DNA of 64,000 nt. It comes from Pseudomonas deceptionensis (GTDB lineage Bacteria; Pseudomonadota; Gammaproteobacteria; Pseudomonadales; Pseudomonadaceae). Under the pieces are notes generated by a model, which searched no databases, was not told the DNA's origin, and worked only from the letters and a program-made list of their open reading frames with translations. Every line of letters starts with the position of its first letter. Positions within the stretch are counted from its first letter, which is position 1. The stretch is from contig NZ_FNUD01000002.1 of the NCBI RefSeq assembly GCF_900106095.1, forward strand, positions 4,981,501 to 5,045,500, given 5' to 3'. The translations under genes were made by a program, and so were the position numbers. Shown here piece after piece: positions 1 to 9,021 of this stretch.

Positions 1-618
1 CAAGCCTTCGCTCACAAAGCCGGCAAACACACCGAAGCGTTTGTAGAGCGCGTCATGCATCGCCGCACCTGCGGTTTTAGGCAGGATGGCAGCGCTGATC
101 ACCGTGGAGCACAAGATGCCCAACGAGATTTCCAGCACCCGCCATACCGCGGCCATAAAGGCCCCGTCGGGGTGCGCCAGCGCGGGCAAGCCGACCATGG
201 CGGCGGTATAGCCCGCCAGCACAAAGCCATAGGCACGGAAGTTACGGCAACGGGCCGCACCGGCCGAGCAGATGCCCACCCAAATCGCCATGGCGCCGAG
301 AAACAGCACCGTGTTTTGTGCAAACAAAGCGATCAGCGCGACCATCACCGCCGAACCGGTCAGGGTGCCCAAAAACCGGTAAAAGCTTTTGGCGAACACC
401 TGGCCACTTTGCGGCTGCATCACGATAAACACCGTGATCATCGCCGTGCGCGGCTGCGGCAACTCAAGGCGCATGGCCAGCCACAGGGTCAAAAAGGCCG
501 CAACCAGCACTTTGAAAATATGTACCCAAGTCACGCCATCACTGCGTGCCCATTCATAAAAGCCACGGCGCCATTCCAGGGAATACAGCCAGCGTACCGG
601 GGCGGGCAAGTGGTTCAT
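1..618 (-). CDS. FUSC-family aromatic-acid/efflux permease, truncated by window edge
   Basis: The first 206 codons are present and the C-terminus runs off the left edge. The start is ATG at 618 (MNHLPAPVRWLYSLEW). After a short cytoplasmic lead, several hydrophobic segments follow (about residues 37-58, 85-115 and 125-150), as in FUSC/AaeB-type inner-membrane permeases that export aromatic acids or drugs. The motif FIVMQPQSGQVFAKS matches the conserved first-loop region of the family. It starts 31 bases after the stop of the outer-membrane efflux protein and shares its strand, so the two are probably co-transcribed as part of a tripartite pump whose periplasmic adaptor would lie further left. 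The substrate cannot be told from this. Confidence 0.85.
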   Translation of the reverse strand, partial: MNHLPAPVRWLYSLEWRRGFYEWARSDGVTWVHIFKVLVAAFLTLWLAMRLELPQPRTAMITVFIVMQPQSGQVFAKSFYRFLGTLTGSAVMVALIALFAQNTVLFLGAMAIWVGICSAGAARCRNFRAYGFVLAGYTAAMVGLPALAHPDGAFMAAVWRVLEISLGILCSTVISAAILPKTAGAAMHDALYKRFGVFAGFVSEGL

Positions 619-649
619 CTACAGGCTCTCAAAATTAGCCATCAGGGAT

Positions 650-2161
650 TTATTGATTGAACAGCGCCATGACTGCCGGCGGTTTGTCGGGGACATAGCG
701 ATCGTCTTTGGGCACATCAAAGCCAGCCCCAAGACCGCCACCCAGGGCCGTTACCAGCTCGGCATGGGCACTCAGGCGGGCAGCCTGGACCTGCTGCTGG
801 ATTTGCTGCTGCTTGAACAACAGGGTTTGCGCATTCAGTACGTTGAGGTAGTCAGTCAGCCCGCGCTGGAACGCGACCATGGCGATGTCGTAGGTTTTCT
901 GTGCGGCCTGCACCGACTCGGCGGCGAAGACCTGCTGTTTTTCCATCGACTCGCGTTTGATCAACTGGTCGGAAATGCCCTTGAGGGCCGTCACCAGCGT
1001 CTGGTTGTACTTGGCCACGGCCATGTCATAGCCGCCAGAAGCCACGCCCAGTTCCGAGCGCAGACGACCGCCGTCAAAAATTGGCAGCGAGATCGCCGGG
1101 CCAACGTTGTAGTTGAGCTTCTTGCCGGTCAGAAAACCCAGCGCGCTGCCACCGGTGGCCATAAAGCCGATGCTGCCCACCAGGTCTACGTTGGGGTAGA
1201 AACCGGCGTGCGCCACATCGATGCCCCGGGCCTGGGCCGCCACTTCCCAGCGGCTGGCGACCACGTCCGGGCGTTGCCCCAGCAGTTGCGCGGGCAACGC
1301 CGATGGCAGTTTCAGTGCGGTATTCAAGGCCAGGGTCGGACGCTTCAGACGCGCGCCCTCGCCCGGACCTTTACCCGCCAGCGCTGCCAGTTGGTTGCGG
1401 GTCAGGGCGATTTCTTCTTCCCGGGCATCGATCTGACGATGGATTTCGGGCAGCGGTGCTTGCGCCTGGCTGACTTCAAAATGTGTACCAATGCCGCCGT
1501 CCAGTCGCTTTTGCGCCAGATCGAGGATCTGTTCTTGCTGGTGCAGGGTCGATTCGATGATGTCGAGCTGGGCGTAATGCAGCGACAGCTGGATGTAGGC
1601 GCGAATCACGTTGTTCTGCAATTCGAGCTGGGCCTGACGCCCTTCGGCCACACTCATGTGCGCCATGTCCACGGCCTGCTCGGTGGCATTGCTTTCGCGC
1701 CCCCACAGGTCGAGGGCAAAACTGAAGCCCAGGGCGGCGTTGTTGTCCCACGTGGTGGAGTTGTCCAACGCGCCCGGGCCATAAAATTGGTCCGACGGCC
1801 AGTTGTGGCGCTTGAGGGTCGACTCACCATTGATTTGCAGCGATTCGGCCGACTCGGCAACCCCCGCCATGGCCCTGGCCTGACGCACACGGGCGCCAGC
1901 CATTGCCATTGTTGGGCTACCCTGCACGGCGAGGCTTATCCAGGCATCCAGCTGAGGATCGCCGTAAGCGTGCCACCATTGGGCTTTGGGCCAGTTTGCG
2001 TCTTTCGCGGCGCTTTGAATCGCCTCGTCAGTGGCCAGGTTATTGGCGGGGAGCATCGTGTCTTTTGGACCGATGCCACCAAAACCAATGCAGCCGTTTA
2101 ATGCTAACGATAAAGCCAGAACACTGAGGGCTTTAAGCTCTCTGTTGATGCGACGCTGCAC
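650..2161 (-). CDS. RND-type outer-membrane efflux lipoprotein (NodT/OprM-like)
   Basis: This is an outer-membrane channel of the TolC/OprM superfamily. I chose the GTG at 2161 because AGGAA lies 9 bases upstream and it puts a lipobox (LNGC, Cys24) at the right distance. An ATG at 2242 is open in frame but would add 27 residues before the signal peptide. The 503-residue product has two OEP repeats with the typical RPDV motif (LLGQRPDVVASRWEVAAQ) and a C-terminal half ending in coiled helices. It leads the efflux operon with the FUSC permease and is divergent from a LysR gene that probably controls it. The transported compound is unknown. Confidence 0.9.
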   Translation of the reverse strand: MQRRINRELKALSVLALSLALNGCIGFGGIGPKDTMLPANNLATDEAIQSAAKDANWPKAQWWHAYGDPQLDAWISLAVQGSPTMAMAGARVRQARAMAGVAESAESLQINGESTLKRHNWPSDQFYGPGALDNSTTWDNNAALGFSFALDLWGRESNATEQAVDMAHMSVAEGRQAQLELQNNVIRAYIQLSLHYAQLDIIESTLHQQEQILDLAQKRLDGGIGTHFEVSQAQAPLPEIHRQIDAREEEIALTRNQLAALAGKGPGEGARLKRPTLALNTALKLPSALPAQLLGQRPDVVASRWEVAAQARGIDVAHAGFYPNVDLVGSIGFMATGGSALGFLTGKKLNYNVGPAISLPIFDGGRLRSELGVASGGYDMAVAKYNQTLVTALKGISDQLIKRESMEKQQVFAAESVQAAQKTYDIAMVAFQRGLTDYLNVLNAQTLLFKQQQIQQQVQAARLSAHAELVTALGGGLGAGFDVPKDDRYVPDKPPAVMALFNQ

Positions 2162-2379
2162 TGCTGCAAATTCCTGACATGAGGGGATAAGGCTTGAGGC
2201 AGAGAAGTCTATGGCTTGGCAGGCGCAACGATAAGCTGGCATAAATGTGAATCTTTATTACCGTTCTTGGGATAATCCGTTAGTCGCATGCAAAGCAGCC
2301 TGTAAAGGCTGAAACTTCATGTCACAATTTGCCGCTGCTGGTTGTCGTTGTCCCCTATACCGCCCCTTGAGAGCACCCC

Positions 2380-3312
2380 ATGGACACTTTGCAAAATATG
2401 CGCGCCTTCAGTTGCGTGGCCGAAGCCGGAAGTTTCACGGCCGCCGCCGCCATGCTGGATACCACCACCGCCAATGTGTCGCGCGCGGTCTCGAACCTTG
2501 AGGCCCACTTGCAAACCCGCCTCTTGAACCGCACCACCCGGCGCATAGCCCTGACCGAAGCCGGCAAGCGCTATTTATTGCGTTGCGAGCAGATCCTGGC
2601 CTATGTCGAAGAGGCCGAAGCCGAGGCGAGCGACGCGCACTCGCGCCCTGCCGGCCAACTGAAAGTGCACACCATGACCGGCATCGGCCAGCACTTTGTG
2701 ATCGACGCCATTGCCCGCTACCGCAAGGCCCACCCGGATGTGACCTTCGACCTGACCCTGGCCAACCGCGTGCCGGACTTGCTCAACGAGGGGTACGACG
2801 TGTCCATCGTGCTGGCCAGCGAGCTGCCGGATTCGGGCTTTGTGTCCCAGCGCCTGGGCATCACCTACAGCATCGTCTGCGCATCGCCCGGTTACGTGAA
2901 AGCCAACGGCACTGCAACCAAACCTAGCGACCTGCTCAACCATGCCTGCCTGCGCCTGGTAAGCCCGGTGATTGCGCTGGACAAATGGGTGTTCGAAGGC
3001 CCGGAAGGTCAGGAGATGGTCCTGATCAACTCCTCGCCGTTCCTGGTCAACTCCGCCGATGCGATGAAAACCGCAATCACCAGCGGCATGGGCGTGGGTG
3101 TGCTGCCGGTGTACGCCGCCATCGAAGGCCTGCGCAACGGCACGCTGGTGCGCATGCTGCCCAAGTACCGCTCGCAAGAACTGAACCTGTACGCCATCTA
3201 CCCGTCACGCCAGTATCTGGATGCGAAGATCAAAACCTGGGTCGAGTATCTGAAAGGCTCTTTGCCGGAGATATTGGCCGCGCACCAGACCGAGCTGGCC
3301 ACCTACAGCTAG
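2380..3312 (+). CDS. LysR-family transcriptional regulator
   Basis: A 310-residue LysR regulator: an N-terminal winged HTH (about residues 1-60, MDTLQNMRAFSCVAEAGSFT) followed by a periplasmic-binding-like effector domain (about 90-300). It is transcribed away from the efflux operon at 2161, with about 220 bases between the starts. This is the usual arrangement for a LysR protein that controls the divergent operon and itself. The HTH and the SGMGVGVLPVYAA motif in the effector domain are well formed. The inducer cannot be inferred; an aromatic acid would fit the FUSC context. Confidence 0.92.
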   Translation: MDTLQNMRAFSCVAEAGSFTAAAAMLDTTTANVSRAVSNLEAHLQTRLLNRTTRRIALTEAGKRYLLRCEQILAYVEEAEAEASDAHSRPAGQLKVHTMTGIGQHFVIDAIARYRKAHPDVTFDLTLANRVPDLLNEGYDVSIVLASELPDSGFVSQRLGITYSIVCASPGYVKANGTATKPSDLLNHACLRLVSPVIALDKWVFEGPEGQEMVLINSSPFLVNSADAMKTAITSGMGVGVLPVYAAIEGLRNGTLVRMLPKYRSQELNLYAIYPSRQYLDAKIKTWVEYLKGSLPEILAAHQTELATYS

Positions 3313-3409
3313 AACAGCGCTCGTCTTCGGCAGCGGCTACAGGATTGGCGGATGGTGGGCGGGAATGTTAGCGTGCTTACATTCCCGACAGCCGATGAGC
3401 CTTGTTCCG

Positions 3410-4399
3410 ATGAGCCTTCCCAGCACAAAAAAAACCGTACTTGCCTTCAGCCGCGTAACGCCCGAAATGATCGAGCGCTTGCAGCAGGACTTCAACGTCA
3501 TTGCCCCCAACCCCAAGCTGGGTGACATCAACGCACAGTTTGAGGAGGCGCTGCCCCACGCCCATGGTTTGATCGGCGTCGGCCGCAAGCTGGGTCGCAA
3601 GCAACTGGAAAACGCCAGACAGCTGGAAGTCGTGTCCAGCGTGTCGGTGGGTTACGACAACTACGATGTCGACTATTTCAACGAGCGCGGCATCATGCTC
3701 ACCAACACCCCGGACGTGCTCACCGAAAGCACGGCAGACCTGGGTTTTACCCTGATCATGAGCAGCGCACGCCGGGTCGCTGAACTGGACGCCTGGACCA
3801 AGGCCGGCCAGTGGCAAGCCAGCGTGCCGCCCGCCTTGTTCGGCAGTGACGTGTACGGCAAAACCCTGGGCATCGTCGGCATGGGCAATATCGGCGCGGC
3901 CGTTGCCCGTCGGGGCCGGCTGGGCTTCAACATGCCAATCCTCTATAGCGGCAACAGCCGCAAGACCGCGCTTGAGCAAGAACTGGGCGCGCAGTTTCGC
4001 AGCCTGGACCAGTTGCTGGCCGAGGCGGATTTCGTGTGCCTGGTGGTGCCGCTCAGCGAGAAGACCAAACACCTGATCAGCCATCGCGAACTGGGGCTGA
4101 TGAAGAAAAGTGCCATCCTGGTGAACATCTCCCGTGGCCCTGTGGTGGACGAACCGGCGCTGATCGAAGCCCTGCAAAACGGCACCATTCGTGGCGCCGG
4201 GCTGGATGTTTACGAGAAAGAACCGCTGGCCGAGTCACCGTTGTTTGCGTTGAAAAACGCAGTGACCTTGCCCCACATCGGTTCGGCCACCCACGAAACC
4301 CGTGAAGCGATGGCCAACCGTGCGCTGGCCAACCTGCGCAGTGCCCTGCTGGGCGAACGCCCGCAAGACCTGGTCAACCCGCACGTGTTCAAGGGCTGA
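3410..4399 (+). CDS. tkrA: D-isomer-specific 2-hydroxyacid dehydrogenase (2-ketogluconate/glyoxylate reductase type)
   Basis: NAD(P)H-dependent reductase of 2-ketoacids, closest in type to GhrB/TkrA, which reduce 2-ketogluconate, hydroxypyruvate or glyoxylate. About 329 residues. The Rossmann motif GMGNIG is intact, the substrate/cofactor arginine lies in NISRGPVVDE, and the catalytic histidine lies in LPHIGSATHETR. Two starts are possible, ATG 3395 and ATG 3410, because a short sequence is duplicated there; neither has a strong ribosome-binding site. It stands alone between a LysR gene and a REP hairpin, so the context does not fix the substrate. The family assignment is firm and the symbol is tentative. 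Confidence 0.85.
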   Translation: MSLPSTKKTVLAFSRVTPEMIERLQQDFNVIAPNPKLGDINAQFEEALPHAHGLIGVGRKLGRKQLENARQLEVVSSVSVGYDNYDVDYFNERGIMLTNTPDVLTESTADLGFTLIMSSARRVAELDAWTKAGQWQASVPPALFGSDVYGKTLGIVGMGNIGAAVARRGRLGFNMPILYSGNSRKTALEQELGAQFRSLDQLLAEADFVCLVVPLSEKTKHLISHRELGLMKKSAILVNISRGPVVDEPALIEALQNGTIRGAGLDVYEKEPLAESPLFALKNAVTLPHIGSATHETREAMANRALANLRSALLGERPQDLVNPHVFKG

Positions 4400-4419
4400 C
4401 CACCTGGCAATACAAACCT

Positions 4420-4526
4420 TGTAGCCGCTGACGAGCTCCGCGAGGCTGCGATGGACTGCGTAGCAGGCCCGTTTTGAAGGCCCTTCGGTCCTTTTCGCAG
4501 CCTCGCTACGCTCCTCAGCGGCTACA
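4420..4526. repeat. REP doublet (inverted pair), GTAGCCGCTG family
   Basis: Two inverted copies of a REP unit beginning TGTAGCCGCTG and carrying GGCTGCGAT face each other across a short spacer. It lies between two convergent genes (the 2-ketoacid reductase and the DMT exporter), where it can form a long hairpin and may act as a transcription barrier. Related copies occur at 8977, 12202, 31708 and 60420. Confidence 0.85.
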
Positions 4527-4531
4527 AAACC

Positions 4532-5428
4532 TCACGCCAGCTTGGCGTTCAGTGCCACCGGTTTGGGCTTGCGAAACACCAGCACGTTGCCCAGCATCAC
4601 CAGTACCAGCCCGGCCAAAGCCGGAGCCGTCCACTGGTAGCCTTCAACAAACGCCGACACGTTCAGCGCCACCAACGGGAACAACACCGTGCAATACGCG
4701 GCACGCTCCGGGCCCATGCGCCCCACAAGTGTCAGGTAGGCGGTAAACCCGATCACCGAACCCGGAATCACCAGGTACAGCAGCGAGCCGACATAGCGCG
4801 TGTTCCACTCCATGTCGAACGGGATGCCTTTAAACACGCAGTACACCGCCAGCATGCTCGCGCCATAGAACATGCCCCAGGCATTGGTCGTCAGCGGCTT
4901 GAGCCCGGCTTTTTGTTGCAGGCTGGACAACATGTTGCCCGCCGAAAAACACAGGGTGCCGATCAGTGCCAACCCCAAGCCGAGCAAAATGTGCGGCGTT
5001 GCGGTATGCCCGCTCAGTTCCGGCCAGAACAGCAAACCCAGCCCCAGCATCCCCAGAGCACCACCGGCGATGACATTGCGGGCGATTTTCTGTTTGAAGA
5101 AGATCCGCGCATTCAGTGCGTTCCACAGGGTGGCGGTAGAAAACACCACCGCGATCAAGCCTGTCGTCACCCACTGGCTGGCCGTCAGGAAACACATGAA
5201 GTTAACGCAAAACAGGCACAACCCCTGGGCCAGACAAATCATATGCCCGCGCCTGTTCATCACCTGCAATTTGCGGCTGAGCAGCAGCACGACAAACAGC
5301 ACCAGCGCCGCCAGGCCAAAGCGGTAAACGATGGACACCGGAATCGCCACCACCCCCAGTTGCAGCTTCAGGGCAATCCACGTGGTGCCCCAGATCAGGA
5401 CAGTCGACAGGTACAAAAAAAGATTCAT
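4532..5428 (-). CDS. DMT/EamA-family transporter
   Basis: A 298-residue inner-membrane protein with ten predicted transmembrane helices in two EamA halves (about residues 1-135 and 150-290). The N-terminal signature LSTVLIWGTTWIALKLQ is typical of drug/metabolite exporters of the RhaT/EamA type. The ATG at 5428 is chosen because hydrophobic sequence begins directly after it; the in-frame extension upstream is polar and unlike the family. It is divergent from an AraC regulator only 118 bases away, which suggests paired regulation. The substrate, perhaps an amino acid or metabolite, is unknown. Confidence 0.9.
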   Translation of the reverse strand: MNLFLYLSTVLIWGTTWIALKLQLGVVAIPVSIVYRFGLAALVLFVVLLLSRKLQVMNRRGHMICLAQGLCLFCVNFMCFLTASQWVTTGLIAVVFSTATLWNALNARIFFKQKIARNVIAGGALGMLGLGLLFWPELSGHTATPHILLGLGLALIGTLCFSAGNMLSSLQQKAGLKPLTTNAWGMFYGASMLAVYCVFKGIPFDMEWNTRYVGSLLYLVIPGSVIGFTAYLTLVGRMGPERAAYCTVLFPLVALNVSAFVEGYQWTAPALAGLVLVMLGNVLVFRKPKPVALNAKLA

Positions 5429-5546
5429 GGCGCACTCCAGACAATGGCCTTTAGTGTGATCCCCGGTCTGTGCGGCCACTTGCAGATTCTTGCGCTTTTG
5501 TTGGCCCGGGGCTGGCAGCCTGGATACGACGGAGTAGGATGCGAAC

Positions 5547-6422
5547 ATGCCCGCATTCGATACCCTGCAAGTTTTCCAGTCCATGAACAGCTCGCCCAAT
5601 GCCCGTCTGGAGCACAGTGTCGAACTGAGCGAAGGCATGGCTGCTGCTTTGTGGACCAACCACCACGACGCACGCGAATATCAAGCGCCGACCCATCACA
5701 CGTTGTCGTGTTACATCTCCGGCGGCACTGGCACCTTTCGCCGTGAGCAACCCGGGGCCAAAGGCGCGCCGGGCAAGCTGTGCGTCCTGCCTGCGGATCA
5801 TCAATCAGCGTGGGTCATCAATGGCGAGATTCGTCTGGCCCATGTGTATGTCAGCCGGGAGCAATTTGCGCTGGGCTGCATCACCCTGCTCGACCGCGAA
5901 CCGCGGGAACTGCTGTTGCGTGAAATCACCTTTCTGGATGACGAGCAGCAAAGCCGGCGCTTTCATCGACTGATAGAGATGAACTGGGACGAACCCGGTG
6001 AACGCCTGCTGACCAGCAGCCTGGCCAGCGCCCTGCTCGACCATGCCGTGTTGACTCAGGTGGGCCTGCGGGACGGGCTGCAACTCAAGGGTGGGCTGGC
6101 GGCCTTCCAGCGTCGCCAACTGGTCGACTACATCGAACACCAACTGGCCGAACCGCTGAACATCGGCCAACTGGCGGCGCAGTGCGCGCTGTCGCCCTAT
6201 CACTTTGCACGCATGTTCCGCGAAAGCTTCGGCGTGCCCCCGCACCAGTACTTGCTGGCCCGCCGCCTGACCCGCGCCCGCGACTTGCTGCGCAACAGCC
6301 CCCTGCCTCTGGGCGATGTGGCACTGGCCTGCGGCTTCGCCAGCGCCAGCCACTTCGCCAACCGCTTCAAACAAAGCCTGGGCTGTACACCGGGGGAGTA
6401 TCGGGCGGTGTACAGGCTGTAA
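5547..6422 (+). CDS. AraC-family transcriptional regulator
   Basis: A 291-residue regulator with a cupin-like N-terminal sensing half and a C-terminal AraC/XylS double HTH (about residues 190-290, including LAAQCALSPYHFARMFRESFG and the second helix motif VALACGFASASHFANRFKQ). It is transcribed away from the DMT exporter and probably controls it. Its stop lies 20 bases from the stop of the convergent TonB receptor gene. The ligand is not evident. Confidence 0.92.
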   Translation: MPAFDTLQVFQSMNSSPNARLEHSVELSEGMAAALWTNHHDAREYQAPTHHTLSCYISGGTGTFRREQPGAKGAPGKLCVLPADHQSAWVINGEIRLAHVYVSREQFALGCITLLDREPRELLLREITFLDDEQQSRRFHRLIEMNWDEPGERLLTSSLASALLDHAVLTQVGLRDGLQLKGGLAAFQRRQLVDYIEHQLAEPLNIGQLAAQCALSPYHFARMFRESFGVPPHQYLLARRLTRARDLLRNSPLPLGDVALACGFASASHFANRFKQSLGCTPGEYRAVYRL

Positions 6423-6441
6423 CGCCCACAGGTTTCAGGCC

Positions 6442-8862
6442 TTAAAACTCCAATGTGCTGGAGAACGTCACTTGCCGTGAATCCCCGATCGATACAAAGG
6501 TGCGGCTGGCCGCCGAGGTGTAGTAAGTGCGGTCGAAGAGGTTTTTGACGTTGACCTGGAACTTGACCTTTTGTCCTTCGACCCGAGTGTCGTAGGTCGC
6601 AAAGGCATCCGCCACGGTGTAGCCCGGCAGGTCGAAGTCGTTCAGCGCATCACCGGCACGTTCGCCCACGTAGCGGGCGCCAGCGCCAACGCGCAATTTG
6701 TCACCGCCGATGATGTTGCCAAAGTCATAAACCGCCGATACCGAGCCGCTGTTTTTGGCCACGTTCTGCAAGCGCATGCCCTGGTAGGTCTTGTCTTTGG
6801 TGACTTCGGCATCGGTGTAGGCGTAGCTGCCGATCAGGCTCCACTGGTCGCTCAACTGGCCGCTGACGTCCAGCTCCAGCCCCCGCGAGCGGACTTCACC
6901 GGCCGCCGAGTACGCCGTGATGCCGTCCACCGTAGAGGACACCAGCACGTTGCGTTTTTTGATGTCGTACAAGGCCACGGTGCCGGTGATGCGCCCCGGC
7001 AAATCCAGCTTGGCCCCCAGTTCCCAGGACTTGGACTGCTCCGGTGCAATGGATGAATCCAGCACCACACCGCCCGTCAGCGGCGCAATGCTGGAGTTGG
7101 GCTTGAAGGATTCGGTGTAGCTGCCATAAAACGACAGTTCATCGGTGTAGCGGTAGACCAGCCCGGCACGGGGGATCCACTTCACGCCGCTGGTGTCGGT
7201 ACTGACCTTGAACGGAATGCTTTTGCCGCCCAGCTGGTCGTACTTCTGAAAGCGCGCACCCGCCACCAGAATCCATTGATCGGTGAGGTGGATGGAGTCC
7301 TGGGCAAACAGCGAATCGCTGCGCAGCAAGTCGGTCTGGTTGCTGTCACTGGCGCTGACGGTGGTGCCGGCAACTTCATTGCCATACACCGGGTTCTCGT
7401 AACTGAAGATGGACTGGCTGTCCTGGCGGATCAGCTCGGCGCGGTAGATTTTGCGGTATTCGTCATCCACGCCAAACACCAGGTCATGCTGCATGCCCGC
7501 CACCTGGACCTTGCCTTGCAGGCTGATGGTGGAAAAACGGTCGGTGGTGATGGCGCCTTTGGTGCCGTCCATTTTTCGGGTCAGGGTGCCGTCCGGGTTG
7601 ACCTTGGTGACGCGCACCTGGCTGGCGTCGTAGGTCTCGCGGTTCCAGCTGTAGCCGAAATGGGCTTTCCAGTCGTCGTTGAGGTCGTGATCGACTTCAA
7701 GGCGATACAGGTCGGAGCGCCCTTCCATATTGTTGAACGGCTCATCCAGACGGCGCGTGGCCGGGATATCCAGCGGGTGGTTGGTGGCCGGGTTGATCGC
7801 CGTACCCCGGTCAAACGGGGTCAGGAACTCGCGGTGCTCGTATGCCAGCAGCACTTGGGTGTTGTCGCCATACCAGGCCAGCGACGGCGCAATCAACGTC
7901 TCGCGATGGATGCCAAAGTTGCGCCAATAATCTTCGTCTTCATGGTCGATGATCATCCGGTACGCCAGCCCCGATTCCCCCAACGGGCCGGTGCTGTCCA
8001 GGCTGCCACCACTGCCGTTTTTGCCCGCGCCATAGCTCGAGCCGCGCACGGTGAGCGCGTTGTTTTGCTCCAGCTGCGGTTTTTTACTGACCACGTTGAC
8101 CACGCCTCCCGGGTCCTGGATGCCGTAGAGCAATGACGCGGGCCCCTTGAGCACTTCGACCCGCTCCGTCGCGGCCCCCATCGCCCGCCCCTGCACCAAT
8201 GGCATGCCATCGCGCATGATCGAGCCGTCCCGGTTGTCACCGAAACCGCGCTTCATCACCGAGTCCTGGGTGCTGCCCAGCGTGTTGCCCTGGGTGATGC
8301 CGCTGACGTTGTTCAGTGCGTCATCCAGATTGCGCGGCGCCTGGTCACGAATCACCTGGGCGGCAACCACGTTGATGGTTTGCGGGATTTCCATGCTCGA
8401 GCCCGTGCCGCGCATCACCGAAGTGGTGGCCGGTGGCTGATAGCTGGTGTCATTTTGCGTCTGGGCCGTAATGCTGGTGGCGCCCAGGTTCAAGGCGCCA
8501 GCGGCGGGCTGAGGTTCGAGGGCGAAGGTATTGGCGTCGGTGCGCCGGGCATTGAAGCCCGACTGCGCGAGCAACTGCTGCAAGGCCTGATCGGCACTCA
8601 TGCGGCCCTTGATGGCCGGGGCTTGCAGGCCCAAAGGCGCTTCGTCGGTGTAGACCACGCTGAGGCCGGTAAAGCGGCTGAAATCGTTCAAGGCCTGGGG
8701 TAACGGCTTGGCGGGCTGATTGAACTCAAACAGTGCACTGGCCTGCTGGGTGGCCCCGGCGGCCATTGCTGCGTAAAGCGGGTTAAGTGCCGACCCGGCC
8801 ATCACTAAAGCAGAAGCCCCCAACCACTGTTTCACCGAACTTGCCCTGGACTTCATGCTCAT
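6442..8862 (-). CDS. fiuA: TonB-dependent siderophore receptor with STN signalling domain (FiuA/FoxA-like)
   Basis: An 806-residue outer-membrane receptor. It has a signal peptide (residues 1 to about 37), an STN signalling domain (about 43-112) that would contact the neighbouring FecR, a plug with the motif RVEVLKGPASLLYGIQDPGGVVNVVSKKP written in shorter part as VEVLKGPASLLYG, and a 22-strand barrel ending in a C-terminal Phe (STLEF). The order sigma factor, anti-sigma factor, receptor matches the hydroxamate-siderophore systems fiuIRA (ferrichrome) and foxIRA (ferrioxamine) of P. aeruginosa. The length fits FiuA, but sequence alone does not fix the siderophore, so the symbol is tentative. 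A REP hairpin separates it from fecR. Confidence 0.85.
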   Translation of the reverse strand: MSMKSRASSVKQWLGASALVMAGSALNPLYAAMAAGATQQASALFEFNQPAKPLPQALNDFSRFTGLSVVYTDEAPLGLQAPAIKGRMSADQALQQLLAQSGFNARRTDANTFALEPQPAAGALNLGATSITAQTQNDTSYQPPATTSVMRGTGSSMEIPQTINVVAAQVIRDQAPRNLDDALNNVSGITQGNTLGSTQDSVMKRGFGDNRDGSIMRDGMPLVQGRAMGAATERVEVLKGPASLLYGIQDPGGVVNVVSKKPQLEQNNALTVRGSSYGAGKNGSGGSLDSTGPLGESGLAYRMIIDHEDEDYWRNFGIHRETLIAPSLAWYGDNTQVLLAYEHREFLTPFDRGTAINPATNHPLDIPATRRLDEPFNNMEGRSDLYRLEVDHDLNDDWKAHFGYSWNRETYDASQVRVTKVNPDGTLTRKMDGTKGAITTDRFSTISLQGKVQVAGMQHDLVFGVDDEYRKIYRAELIRQDSQSIFSYENPVYGNEVAGTTVSASDSNQTDLLRSDSLFAQDSIHLTDQWILVAGARFQKYDQLGGKSIPFKVSTDTSGVKWIPRAGLVYRYTDELSFYGSYTESFKPNSSIAPLTGGVVLDSSIAPEQSKSWELGAKLDLPGRITGTVALYDIKKRNVLVSSTVDGITAYSAAGEVRSRGLELDVSGQLSDQWSLIGSYAYTDAEVTKDKTYQGMRLQNVAKNSGSVSAVYDFGNIIGGDKLRVGAGARYVGERAGDALNDFDLPGYTVADAFATYDTRVEGQKVKFQVNVKNLFDRTYYTSAASRTFVSIGDSRQVTFSSTLEF

Positions 8863-8976
8863 GACCTGTGCTGACCTGATACGGAATACGAATTTTTCGC
8901 ATTTTCAAGCACTACACGGATGGGCCCGAGGTTTACCTCACCTGATGCTGAAAAATAAATGAACAGAATGAAACTC

Positions 8977-9019
8977 TGTAGCCGCTGACGAGGAACGAAG
9001 GCTGCGATCGGCGGCTACA
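8977..9019. repeat. Compact REP hairpin, GTAGCCGCTG family
   Basis: A single short hairpin whose ends are TGTAGCCGCTG and its inverted partner GCGGCTACA, looking like a REP doublet with its centre removed. It begins three bases before the stop codon end of the FecR gene at 9022 and lies in the gap before the receptor gene. It probably attenuates read-through from the regulatory genes into the receptor. Confidence 0.75.
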
Positions 9020-9021
9020 AG

